A stretch of DNA of 9,840 nt from an uncultured Woeseiaceae bacterium. Its GTDB lineage: Bacteria; Pseudomonadota; Gammaproteobacteria; Woeseiales; Woeseiaceae. The DNA is taken from the NCBI GenBank assembly GCA_947259435.1, contig CAMYMP010000612.1, forward strand, positions 1 to 9,840, in the 5' to 3' direction. The position numbers and the translations under genes are program-made. The notes below the pieces were generated by a model, which did not search any database, was not told where the DNA came from, and worked only from the letters and a program-made list of their open reading frames with translations. This document shows positions 1-7,152 of the stretch, one piece after another (position 1 is the stretch's first letter; every line of letters starts with the position of its first letter).

Positions 1-6
1 ATCTCT

Positions 7-1152
7 CTAGAGCAGTCGTTGGCTGGCTATTTCAGCACCTTGTGCGAGCGCTGCCAGTTTCGCCCAGGCGACGTCCGGATCGATGCCCTGCATGCCGACA
101 TGCACGCTGAAACCGCAGTCCACCCCGGCCATAACGCGATCCGCACCAACCAGTTTCGCGTAACGCTCGATGCGCTGTGCAACGAGCTCCGGGTGTTCGA
201 TGTAATTGGACTGCGGCTCTATTACACCCGGGCACAGAATCTTGTCATCCGGCACCTTAACGGTTTCGAAAAGGTTCCACTCGTGCGCGTGACGGGGATT
301 CGCGGCCTCGAACAGGATCGTCTGCGGCTTGGCGCCCCAGACCAGGTCAATGATTTCCGCGAATGCCACGTCGCAATGGTGAGGGCCGGGATAATTACCC
401 CAGCACAGGTGCATGCGAATTTTTTCCGCCGGAATATTGCGGACGGCATGATTGAGCGCTTCGATGTTCATCGCAACCTTCTTCCGATAGCCTGCGAGAT
501 CGAGATCAGCATAAGTAGTATGCCTGCCCATGGCCAGGTCCGGGCAGTCCAGCTGCACGGTTGCTCCGGCAGCAACGATGGCTTCGTACTCATGACGCAT
601 CGCCTCCGCAATCGCGAAAACGTATTCCTCGTCGGTCTTATAGTATTCGTTGCCGAAAAATATCGAGACAACGCCCGGCGAAGCCGCGCTGGAAAACGTG
701 CCTGTCACTTCTCGTTTTCTAACGGCATCGTTCAGGTGGACCATGTCGAGCGCGGCCGCTTCGGTATCGCTGACCGAAATTGGGCCATTGCACGCCGGTG
801 CCGAACGCTTGCGCCGACCCGGATTGCCAGCAACGATCTCTTTACTCTTCGGATAAGCCTCAAGATCGGCAAAGAAATAGTTTTGTATTGAATCGCCACC
901 AAATCCGGCGAGCCGATCCTTGACGTATGTCGCGTAGCTGGGCTTCGACATCTCTCCGTCATTAACGATACTGACGCCGGCAGCAACCTGCTTGCCGACG
1001 ATCTCGTCGACGGCCGCGGCAACACGCTCCTCCAGGGCCTTCTCATCCACTGGAATCCCGTCGCCTTTGGCCCACATGATCTGGATCAGGTCCTCGGGCC
1101 TCGGCAGGCTGCCCGTGTGCGTTGTCAATATTCGATTATCGCTATTGCTCAT
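7..1152 (-). CDS. MetE-like (cobalamin-independent methionine synthase II family) zinc methyl/alkyltransferase, 381 aa
   Basis: This is a single (beta/alpha)8-barrel protein related to the C-terminal catalytic half of MetE. A full MetE is about 750 residues, so the N-terminal barrel is absent. Visible motifs are the thiol-substrate loop THTGSLPRPE (11-20), QLDCPDLAMG (200-209), and all four zinc ligands expected from MetE: H248 and C250 (MHLCWG), E282 (LFEAA) and C346 (GVDCGFS). Family members move a methyl or other alkyl group onto a thiol such as homocysteine. Epoxyalkane:coenzyme M transferases belong to the same superfamily and are of similar length. Where MetE has Asp-Glu-Pro, this protein has Asp-Cys-Pro (202-204), which suggests a donor other than methyl-folate. 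The start has a GGTGA Shine-Dalgarno (1159-1163) six bases upstream. It is the last visible gene of the leftward operon, 17 bases after the other MetE-like gene. The family is secure; the substrate is unknown. Confidence 0.9.
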   Translation of the reverse strand: MSNSDNRILTTHTGSLPRPEDLIQIMWAKGDGIPVDEKALEERVAAAVDEIVGKQVAAGVSIVNDGEMSKPSYATYVKDRLAGFGGDSIQNYFFADLEAYPKSKEIVAGNPGRRKRSAPACNGPISVSDTEAAALDMVHLNDAVRKREVTGTFSSAASPGVVSIFFGNEYYKTDEEYVFAIAEAMRHEYEAIVAAGATVQLDCPDLAMGRHTTYADLDLAGYRKKVAMNIEALNHAVRNIPAEKIRMHLCWGNYPGPHHCDVAFAEIIDLVWGAKPQTILFEAANPRHAHEWNLFETVKVPDDKILCPGVIEPQSNYIEHPELVAQRIERYAKLVGADRVMAGVDCGFSVHVGMQGIDPDVAWAKLAALAQGAEIASQRLL

Positions 1153-1170
1153 CGCAGATCACCATATGGA

Positions 1171-2205
1171 TTAGAGTTCGTCGCGAAGCTGCCGGCCGGC
1201 TTCCGCCATGTTGGACAGCTTGCCGAAGGCTGCCTCCCGCGAAAGATATTTCATCCCGCAGTCGGGTGCGAGCAGCAGGTGATCCGGATTCACGTACGCC
1301 ATGCCGCGCCGGACTCTTTCCTTGATCAATTCAACCGACTCGACCTCCTCCGTCGAAAGATCGAGAACGCCGAGCAGTATGTGTTTGCCTTTGAGCGATT
1401 CCAAAACCTTGCAATCAAGATTCGACTGCCCTGTTTCGATTGATACGTGGTTACAGGATGTATTGGACAGCTCCGGGAGGAACGAATATCCCTCGGGGCG
1501 TTCGTGTATCAGCGCCGCGTAGCCGAAGCAGATATGGATGCAGGTCGTACCAGACACGCCTTCCAGTGCGCGATTCAGCGCTTCGACACCGTACTCGCGG
1601 GCTTTTTCGGGCCGAGCCTGCATATAAGGTTCGTCCAACTGCACGACGTCGGCGCCGGCGGCGAACAGGTCCTTGATTTCCTCATTGACGGCAGCAGCAT
1701 AGTCGAGCGCGGCCTCTCGGTCGCTCGCATAGAAATCATTCTGCGCCTGTTGCGACATCGTAAACGGGCCCGGCACCGTGAACTTGACCATCCGATCCGT
1801 GTTCGCGCGCAGGAACTTGAGATCTTCGATTCCAACCGGGTGCTTGCGACGAATCCGTCCTACGATGCGAGGCACGAACACCGGTTCGCCGCTTCTATCC
1901 AGCGCCTGACCGGGATTGTCGAGGTCCACACCGGCCAGCGCCGTCGCGAAATGATTGGAATAGCTTTCGCGCCGGATTTCGCCATCGCTGACGATATCGA
2001 GGCCGGCTCGCTCCTGATCGAGTATCGCGAGGCGAGTGGCGTCGTCCTGTGCGGCCTTTAGAAATGCCGGATCGATTCGCCAAAGTTCTTTTGCTCGCGT
2101 TCGCGGCGGAAACTGCTTCGAGAGCTTTTCCCTGTCAATCAGCCAGCCAGGCTGCGGGTAACTTCCGACAATCGTGCTCGCGAATGGCGGTATTTTTTTT
2201 CCCAT
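1171..2205 (-). CDS. MetE C-terminal-domain-like methyltransferase, 344 aa
   Basis: This is a second stand-alone MetE-type catalytic barrel, closer to canonical MetE than its downstream neighbour. It has the homocysteine-loop motif TIVGSYPQPG (11-20), the classical VVQLDEPYMQ (187-196), and zinc ligands H224 and C226 (CIHICFG), E257 (SIETG) and C316 (LAPDCGMKYLSR). The last motif is very like the PDCG segment of MetE. It lacks the N-terminal barrel that helps full-length MetE hold polyglutamyl methyl-folate, so the methyl donor may be a small molecule or a partner protein. The stop codon of the CoA-ligase gene lies only 2 bases before this ATG and no good Shine-Dalgarno is seen, so translation is probably coupled. 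Codons 2-5 contain a run of eight A. It shares only motif-level similarity with the 381-residue protein, so the pair is not a recent duplication. The family call is secure; the role in this operon is inferred. Confidence 0.9.
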   Translation of the reverse strand: MGKKIPPFASTIVGSYPQPGWLIDREKLSKQFPPRTRAKELWRIDPAFLKAAQDDATRLAILDQERAGLDIVSDGEIRRESYSNHFATALAGVDLDNPGQALDRSGEPVFVPRIVGRIRRKHPVGIEDLKFLRANTDRMVKFTVPGPFTMSQQAQNDFYASDREAALDYAAAVNEEIKDLFAAGADVVQLDEPYMQARPEKAREYGVEALNRALEGVSGTTCIHICFGYAALIHERPEGYSFLPELSNTSCNHVSIETGQSNLDCKVLESLKGKHILLGVLDLSTEEVESVELIKERVRRGMAYVNPDHLLLAPDCGMKYLSREAAFGKLSNMAEAGRQLRDEL

Positions 2206-2207
2206 TG

Positions 2208-3548
2208 TTATGCCGTAGCAGCCTTCGCCGAGTCCACATCAGAGTAGTCTATCAGTTTGGCTTTATAGGTTTCCCTGGGGAGGGTTCCATAAGGTACCAG
2301 CTCGATCGCGGTGCCAACGAGCAGTCTTGCGCGGATCTCGTCCTTAAGCCGTTGCTTCAGCGCGCCGTCCGGATCGCTTACACCTTCACCGAGTTCGACA
2401 ACGACCGGGAGCGGTGGAGTCTGCAGGACGCCGTGCTCCTTCGGCCGAATCTGCAGCATGCCGGATACATCCGGTGTGAATTCCTTGAGAATGCTGCGAA
2501 TAGCAGAAGGAAAGAGGTTAACGCCACGCACGATCAGCATGTCGTCCGTGCGCCCGATGCATCGGATCCTGGGTCCGGTGCGTCCCGTTGGATTCGGCTT
2601 CATATTGATCACAACATGGTCGCGACTCCTGAACCTGAGCAGCGGCATCGCATCACGCTGCAGCGCCGTGTAGACGAGCTCTCCCTCACCGCCGTCCGTC
2701 CATTCCCTCGGCTCACCGGTCGCAGGGTCAATGAGTTCGACGTGCACGAATCCGCGCGCCATGAAGTGCATCCCGTCGCCGTCATCGTCCTCCGCCCAGA
2801 CCGACAGCGAGATATCGCCGATGCCCATCGACTCGCGAACCTTGCATCCGAACGCCTCTTCGATGCGACCTCGGATCAGGGGATCTCCACCACCGGGTTC
2901 CCCAGCCGTGATCATGTTGGTCAGCCCAAGTGTGTGTGTATCGATGTCGTGCTGCTGACACCAGTCGATCAGGTAGAGTCCGTATGAGGGTGTGCAGCTG
3001 ATGCCCGTCGCACCGAGCTTCTGAATTGCCGTGAGCAGGCGCTCCGTATTGCCGGTACCGACAGGAATAACTGTGCAACCTATCTTGTCGAAACCGTAGT
3101 ACACGGCACCCGCCACGAACGGGCCTGCATTGAAGCCCACCACGATCCTCTGCCCTTTCGAGAAGCCCGCAGCGGAATAGCCGCGCGCGACATTGGTCGC
3201 GTACATGTCGATGTCATTACGCGTCAAGCCAAGGTAACAGGGCACTCCGGTCGTGCCGCTCGTGCTGAAGATCCGCTGCAGTTCTTCGGGCGGACACGAA
3301 AGATGATCGCCGAACGGCGGAGCCATTGCCTGCGTCTCACGCAGCTCGTCTTTTTCGGTGAACGGCAGATGCCGAATATCATCGAGGCCGCCGACGGCGT
3401 CGGAGGCGTCAAAGCCCGCTTCGCGCAGTTTCCGCTGATAAAAAGTCGAATTCTGGAACAGGTATTCAACCTGCCGTCGAAAACTGTCGCGGTCCAGCTC
3501 GAACTGTTCTTCGACCGGGCGGGTTTCTATGTCCTTGTCATAAATCAT
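2208..3548 (-). CDS. PaaK-like adenylate-forming acyl/aryl-CoA ligase, 446 aa
   Basis: This is a member of the phenylacetate-CoA ligase branch of the ANL superfamily. Such enzymes use ATP to adenylate a carboxylic acid and then transfer the acyl group to CoA in the cytoplasm. The phosphate-binding loop is STSGTTG (95-101). A glycine-rich TAGEPGGG segment (214-221), the RFRSRD motif (305-310) and the hinge motif GRTDDMLIVRG (332-342) follow in the usual order. The C-terminal YKAKLID (428-434) supplies the candidate catalytic lysine. The length matches PaaK-type ligases (about 430-445). The start is set by a GAGG Shine-Dalgarno (3556-3559) seven bases before the ATG. It is translationally linked to the MetE-like gene that follows. 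In an operon with a receptor and a PcaR-like regulator nearby, it probably activates an aromatic or other carboxylic acid, but the acid cannot be named from the sequence. Confidence 0.9.
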   Translation of the reverse strand: MIYDKDIETRPVEEQFELDRDSFRRQVEYLFQNSTFYQRKLREAGFDASDAVGGLDDIRHLPFTEKDELRETQAMAPPFGDHLSCPPEELQRIFSTSGTTGVPCYLGLTRNDIDMYATNVARGYSAAGFSKGQRIVVGFNAGPFVAGAVYYGFDKIGCTVIPVGTGNTERLLTAIQKLGATGISCTPSYGLYLIDWCQQHDIDTHTLGLTNMITAGEPGGGDPLIRGRIEEAFGCKVRESMGIGDISLSVWAEDDDGDGMHFMARGFVHVELIDPATGEPREWTDGGEGELVYTALQRDAMPLLRFRSRDHVVINMKPNPTGRTGPRIRCIGRTDDMLIVRGVNLFPSAIRSILKEFTPDVSGMLQIRPKEHGVLQTPPLPVVVELGEGVSDPDGALKQRLKDEIRARLLVGTAIELVPYGTLPRETYKAKLIDYSDVDSAKAATA

Positions 3549-3552
3549 ATCG

Positions 3553-3587
3553 CAACCTCATCCGGTGCCTGCAAATCCACAACCTCA
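3553..3587. repeat. Two 8-base direct repeats (CAACCTCA) before the CoA-ligase gene
   Basis: CAACCTCA occurs at 3553-3560 and 3580-3587 in the 58-base gap between the flavoprotein and ligase genes. On the coding strand each reads TGAGGTTG. The copy nearest the ligase supplies its GAGG Shine-Dalgarno. The other copy precedes no start codon. It may be chance or a remnant of a short duplication. Confidence 0.35.
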
Positions 3588-3606
3588 ATTGCTGCTCGAT
3601 GATGCG

Positions 3607-4188
3607 TTAATCAGACCAGCGCTGTGCGCACCTGGCCACGCGTTCACCCAGGCTCCGGGCCGTATTCAGATCGGCTTCCGGCGGTACGACATCGGCAGAC
3701 TCATCGACGTTGGATTGCGCCATCGCGCCAAGTGATGCGCCAAGACGGTTCAGGTCTTCAACGCTTCCTGTAGAACTGTTGTTGCCAGGAAGCAGATTGA
3801 GATTGATCCAGACCATCCCGTGCTGCGCTGCAAAAGTCGCTATGCCGACCAGGGTGTTCTGTTTGTCACCGTTCTGCGAACCGGAGTTCGTGAAGCCCGC
3901 GGCCAGCTTGTCCGCCCAGGTCTGCGTCATCCAACGGCTGGAGCTCGCCTCCATGAACTGCTTGAGTCCCGCTGACGGAGAACCCATGTAAGTCGGGCAT
4001 CCAAAGACGATCGCGTCCGCCGCGTCCAGCTTTTCCCAGGCGGGACTAGATTCCTCAGACACATCCTCGACCGAAACTTCGCTGACCTCTACGCCGGAAA
4101 CGCCGCGAGCTCCATCGGCGACGGCAGCCGCCTGTTTCGCCGTATGGCCGAATCCACTGTGGTAAACGATGCAAATTTTTGTTGCCAT
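3607..4188 (-). CDS. Flavodoxin/WrbA-like NAD(P)H-dependent flavoprotein, 193 aa
   Basis: This is a flavodoxin-fold protein of the WrbA / NADPH-dependent FMN reductase type. The N-terminal beta strand and phosphate loop are KICIVYHSGFGHT (4-16). The second FMN loop is VFGCPTYMGSPSAG (61-74), and a third loop, FTNSGSQNGDKQ (99-110), corresponds to the TGSQ-like loop of WrbA. The length agrees with WrbA (about 200). Such proteins bind FMN and reduce quinones, or pass electrons to a partner enzyme, in the cytoplasm. A TTG five codons upstream (4203) extends the frame, but the ATG at 4188 is preferred because GAGAGGG lies 4-5 bases before it and the protein then begins with the usual MATKI. In this operon it could recycle a quinone product or supply reduced flavin to an oxygenase encoded elsewhere. 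The fold is secure; the electron acceptor is unknown. Confidence 0.88.
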   Translation of the reverse strand: MATKICIVYHSGFGHTAKQAAAVADGARGVSGVEVSEVSVEDVSEESSPAWEKLDAADAIVFGCPTYMGSPSAGLKQFMEASSSRWMTQTWADKLAAGFTNSGSQNGDKQNTLVGIATFAAQHGMVWINLNLLPGNNSSTGSVEDLNRLGASLGAMAQSNVDESADVVPPEADLNTARSLGERVARCAQRWSD

Positions 4189-4271
4189 AAATCCCTCTCT
4201 CAATACTCGACCGGGCCCCTTGAGAAAACGGGGCTTGCTCGTTTCTACGATGGCGCTGAACGCCAGGGTGC
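4189..4271 (-). other. Intercistronic region with two small hairpins
   Basis: This 83-base gap between the VOC gene and the flavoprotein gene is the second-largest non-coding gap in the window outside the right-hand end. It contains two perfect short inverted repeats. TGGCG (4251-4255) and CGCCA (4261-4265) flank a 5-base loop, and GCCCC (4215-4219) and GGGGC (4230-4234) flank a 10-base loop. Neither is followed by a T-run on the minus strand, so neither reads as a strong intrinsic terminator. An mRNA processing or stability element, or partial attenuation, is possible. The last bases carry the Shine-Dalgarno of the flavoprotein gene. Confidence 0.4.
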
Positions 4272-4814
4272 CTAGCGGTGATAGGCCTCGTTATTCGGCG
4301 AATGATCGCCGTCCATCCAGCGCTTTAATACGCTGTGTGCGTCGGCCTTGCGCTCCGCGTTAATCTTGTCGACGTCTTCATGGTCGACTGTGAATTCGAT
4401 CAACAACTTCGCCGGATCAAAGACATACAGCGAGTAGCAGTAACCGTGGTTGAGAATGTACGTGTCGGGTGCGTCGTAGCCCGCGGCGGCAAGCCTGTCG
4501 CGAATGCCGTCCTGTGTTTCCTGGTCGACTTTCATCGCCAGGTGGCGGAAACCGGATAACGGCAGTTCGGGGCCAAATTCCTCCTGATCCGCCGGGTCAT
4601 CGAACTGGAAGAACGCCAGGCACTCGCCATCCCCGATGTCGAAGAAGCAGTGCATGTAGGTGCGCACCTTGCCGAACAGGTCGGTCTGCTCGGCCCAGGT
4701 AGCGACTAGCGGGAAGCCGATGATTTCTTCGTAAAACTTACGCACCGCCTCCATGTCCGTCGTCACGTGTGCGTTGTGATGCAGTCTGCTTTTGATGATC
4801 GGTTTTGCGCTCAT
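4272..4814 (-). CDS. VOC (glyoxalase / extradiol dioxygenase fold) family metalloprotein, 180 aa
   Basis: This is a vicinal-oxygen-chelate fold protein with two beta-alpha-beta-beta-beta modules. The first begins at HHNAHVTTDMEAVRKFYEE (12-30) and the second at LSGFRHLAMKV (86-96). Candidate metal ligands in the standard VOC positions are H16, H91 and E140 (LLIEFTVD). The pattern 'DMEAVRKFYEEIIGF' is typical of glyoxalase-like and ring-cleaving family members. The family covers glyoxalase I, extradiol dioxygenases, epimerases and thiol transferases, so the fold does not fix the reaction. About 35 residues beyond the second module form a charged tail. A strong GGAGGG Shine-Dalgarno lies 8 bases before the ATG, and the gene begins 27 bases after the receptor stop codon. 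The context suggests a catabolic step such as ring cleavage or isomerisation, but this is inference. Confidence 0.88.
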   Translation of the reverse strand: MSAKPIIKSRLHHNAHVTTDMEAVRKFYEEIIGFPLVATWAEQTDLFGKVRTYMHCFFDIGDGECLAFFQFDDPADQEEFGPELPLSGFRHLAMKVDQETQDGIRDRLAAAGYDAPDTYILNHGYCYSLYVFDPAKLLIEFTVDHEDVDKINAERKADAHSVLKRWMDGDHSPNNEAYHR

Positions 4815-4841
4815 CCGATTTACCCTCCGGAGATTCTGTGT

Positions 4842-7085
4842 TTAGAAACGCTTGATGAACGTAGCGCCCCAGCGACGTGGCGGCGCCGGCCAGAGAAAGT
4901 TCAAACCCGGTGCCGGTCCCGGCGAAAACTCGGCGTTGTACTCCTCGTCGAACAGGTTCTTGGCCCATAATGTGAGCGACCAATCGTCACCCATTTCCAT
5001 TCCAACCCTGAAATCGACCAGGTTGACCGGGCTACGCTTCGATATGTTGCCCGGATCCCACCAGGTGTCGCCCATACGCTGGTAGTCGAGTCTTACCACC
5101 GCATTCGCGTCCCCTCCCCCGAAGTTCAGCGGATAGCGGAACTGACCCCCGACGTTGATCGTCAGGTCGGTGACCAGCGGTGCCTGATTGCCGTTGTCGG
5201 CAGGATCGGCAGCCCGCTTGATGTCGCTGTCGGTATAACCGATCCCCAAATAGCCGTCCAGGTAATCGTTGAATCGGGCGTTGGTCTCGAGCTCAAAGCC
5301 AATGTACTCAACCTCGGGGATACCGCCAAGGTTCTGGGTGCTGGTCGTCGGGTCGAAAAAGAAAAAGTACGCGTTCTCGAAATCCGTGTAGAAAGCGCTC
5401 AGCGCCGCCGAGTAGCGGCCTTCACCGAAGATCGACTTGACGCCGACCTCGAACGTGTCAGCCACCTGTGCTTCGAAAAGGTCTTCGACACCAGGCTCCG
5501 GAACCGCGGCGCCAACGCCACTCTGGTTGAAGCCACCGCTGCGGAAGCCACGGCTGAATCCACCATAGACCGTGAGTTCATCGCTGGGCTTGTAGCGCAG
5601 CGTGACTTTCGGCTGCAGCTCGTCCCAGGTCTTTTTGCGCACTTCGCCTAAGGTGGTGAGACCCTCGCCTGGAATAACGGTGTCGAAAGTCGGGTCGTAC
5701 AGCGGCTCGGTGAGCGTGGTGTTTTCGCGAGTATCTTCATCGTATCGCAACGACAGCGATGCTTCGAACGTGTCGCTGAAGTCGTACGCGATTTCGCCGA
5801 AAACGGCCCAGGCGAAATTATCCTGCGCATCCGCCAGCAGGCTGAGCTGCGGGCTCGGGTCGGTCGGGTCGACGAACAAGGAAACGCGCGGCGTACGGTA
5901 AACCGGGAAAACGCCATTGCCGCGGTCGACTTGGTTGCCGGTCGATATATATCGGTCCGTACCAATCGCATACGCACCGACGATCCAGCGGAACCGCTCC
6001 TCGGCGGGCGAGATGTACCGGAATTCCTGGCTCCATGAGTCGGCCTCGAGGTACTGCGTCTGGCTCAGGTCTGCGACGGGGTCTCCGGTTAGCGCCGTGA
6101 TGATCGGCCCGATCGGGAAGAAGTTAATCAACGACTCCTCTCGCGGCACGAAGTTGAACTGATCGCCTGTGAGTAGCTCCTCCAGGTCATCGAGCGCTGT
6201 TATCGAGGTAAAGGTGCCTCTGTCCGTTGCCCATTCGAGTTTCATGCTCGCGGTGTAAATGTCACGTTCGTTCGAGCCGGGGTTGTTGACGCGCACCGGA
6301 ATGCTTGTGTCGTCGACTTCCGCTCCAATCGTGAAATACAGCGCCTGAGTATCGAGCTGCGAGGCGCTCAGCCGGAAGTCCGCCGAGAACGTGTCGCTCG
6401 GCTGGTACTGCAGACGTATCCGGCCTGACAGATCCATATACGGGTCGGCCTCCGAGCCGAGAAACGTGTTGTCGATATAGCCGTCGGTATCGACGTACGA
6501 GGCGGTTGCACGGAATTTTAATGCGTCAGATCCGCCGACCGGGCCGCTTGCCGATCCGCGAACGGTAAACCCGGGTCCAGAATCCGCGCCAAGTTCTAAC
6601 CTGCCCGCAAATTCATCGCCAGGCTGCTGTGTCACGATCGTAATGGCGCCGCCAATTGCATTGCGACCGTACAACGCACCCTGCGGTCCCCGCAGTACTT
6701 CGATCTGCTGTACGTCGATGAGCTGCTGCGTGAACTGGGCCGGATTTGCCATGAGCACACCGTCGACAAGGACGGCGACAGACATTTCACTGTTACGAGC
6801 CTGGGAAACGCCGCGCACATTGATGAACGCGTTGCCGGCGTTCTGCGTTTCAACGAGCGACACATTGGGCGTCAGGTTGATGAAATCTCGCGGTGTCTCG
6901 ATGCCCGCCGCTTCAATTTCGTCGGCCGTGAAAGCGCGTACAGATACCGGGCTTTCTTCGAGTGTCTCTGCGCGCTTCCGGGCTGTGACGACGATCTCCT
7001 CCAGCGCATTCGACTGAGCGCGCGCAACAGGAACCGACAGGCCGGCAGCGCAGAGCACGACAATGACATTCCGCGTAATCTTCAT
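4842..7085 (-). CDS. TonB-dependent outer-membrane receptor, 747 aa
   Basis: This is an outer-membrane 22-strand barrel transporter powered by TonB-ExbBD. A signal peptide covers residues 1-23, with a hydrophobic core VIVVLCAAGL and probable cleavage after ARA. The TonB box region is LEEIVVTARKR (28-38), the form common in proteobacterial receptors with catabolic substrates. The plug domain follows, with VRGVSQARN (90-98) and the hallmark LRGPQGALYGRNAIGGAI (131-148). The rest is barrel with alternating aromatic residues. It includes WAKNLFDEEYNAEF near the end and stops in KRF, the terminal phenylalanine expected for BAM-assisted insertion. The length is normal and the gene looks intact. GGGGG lies 5 bases before the ATG. 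It is the first gene of the leftward operon and starts next to the operator-like repeats, so it probably imports the substrate, or an inducer precursor, of the enzymes that follow. The ligand is unknown. Confidence 0.95.
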   Translation of the reverse strand: MKITRNVIVVLCAAGLSVPVARAQSNALEEIVVTARKRAETLEESPVSVRAFTADEIEAAGIETPRDFINLTPNVSLVETQNAGNAFINVRGVSQARNSEMSVAVLVDGVLMANPAQFTQQLIDVQQIEVLRGPQGALYGRNAIGGAITIVTQQPGDEFAGRLELGADSGPGFTVRGSASGPVGGSDALKFRATASYVDTDGYIDNTFLGSEADPYMDLSGRIRLQYQPSDTFSADFRLSASQLDTQALYFTIGAEVDDTSIPVRVNNPGSNERDIYTASMKLEWATDRGTFTSITALDDLEELLTGDQFNFVPREESLINFFPIGPIITALTGDPVADLSQTQYLEADSWSQEFRYISPAEERFRWIVGAYAIGTDRYISTGNQVDRGNGVFPVYRTPRVSLFVDPTDPSPQLSLLADAQDNFAWAVFGEIAYDFSDTFEASLSLRYDEDTRENTTLTEPLYDPTFDTVIPGEGLTTLGEVRKKTWDELQPKVTLRYKPSDELTVYGGFSRGFRSGGFNQSGVGAAVPEPGVEDLFEAQVADTFEVGVKSIFGEGRYSAALSAFYTDFENAYFFFFDPTTSTQNLGGIPEVEYIGFELETNARFNDYLDGYLGIGYTDSDIKRAADPADNGNQAPLVTDLTINVGGQFRYPLNFGGGDANAVVRLDYQRMGDTWWDPGNISKRSPVNLVDFRVGMEMGDDWSLTLWAKNLFDEEYNAEFSPGPAPGLNFLWPAPPRRWGATFIKRF

Positions 7086-7133
7086 TTCAACCCCCGAGGT
7101 GTTCTTTTATGTGGCCAAACACGATGGTATACT
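7086..7133 (-). promoter_or_regulatory. Candidate promoter and leader of the receptor operon
   Basis: Reading leftwards, a TTGCTT hexamer (7152-7147) is followed after 17 bases by TACCAT (7129-7124). These fit a weak sigma-70 promoter and would give a leader of about 30 bases before the receptor ATG. TATACC (7131-7126) with a 15-base spacer is an alternative. The perfect TTTCGAT palindrome lies between the two hexamers, so a bound regulator would be expected to block this promoter. The hexamers are poor matches and this is inference from position. Confidence 0.35.
7125..7133 (+). promoter_or_regulatory. Candidate extended -10 promoter for the citrate-synthase-like / hydrolase genes
   Basis: TGGTATACT contains an extended -10 element (TGn followed by TATACT). 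Transcription would begin near 7140 and give a leader of about 40 bases to the ATG at 7180. No convincing -35 is visible; TTTATG at 7106-7111 is the nearest candidate, with a 16-base spacer. The operator-like palindrome starts one base after the -10 and would cover the start site, a typical repressor position. Confidence 0.45.
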
Positions 7134-7148
7134 TTTCGATTATCGAAA
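7134..7148. promoter_or_regulatory. Perfect 15-bp palindrome, probable IclR/PcaR-type operator 1
   Basis: TTTCGAT and ATCGAAA flank a single T to form a perfect palindrome with the core TTCG-N5-CGAA. On the minus strand the core reads TTCGATAATCG. As I recall the literature, the site bound by PcaR of Pseudomonas putida contains this same core. The regulator encoded at 8785-9606 belongs to the PcaR/PcaU/PobR subfamily, which makes it the natural candidate to bind here. The site sits in the divergent spacer over both candidate promoters. Confidence 0.7.
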
Positions 7149-7152
7149 GCAA

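Noticed and set aside
7..2205. Calling the two MetE-like genes halves of one split methionine synthase
   Set aside because: Both carry the zinc-binding catalytic barrel motifs, so they are two versions of the same domain and not the N- and C-terminal halves of MetE.
19..2987. Long plus-strand reading frames of 290, 204 and 312 residues (19-891, 1447-2061, 2049-2987)
   Set aside because: They lie antisense to well-supported MetE-like and CoA-ligase genes. Their translations are rich in Arg, Ser and Pro, show no recognisable motifs and lack start signals. They reflect G+C-rich codon use on the other strand.
4189..4203. Upstream TTG start for the flavoprotein
   Set aside because: The ATG at 4188 has a good GAGAGGG Shine-Dalgarno, which would lie inside the coding region if the TTG were used, and it gives the usual N-terminus of the fold.
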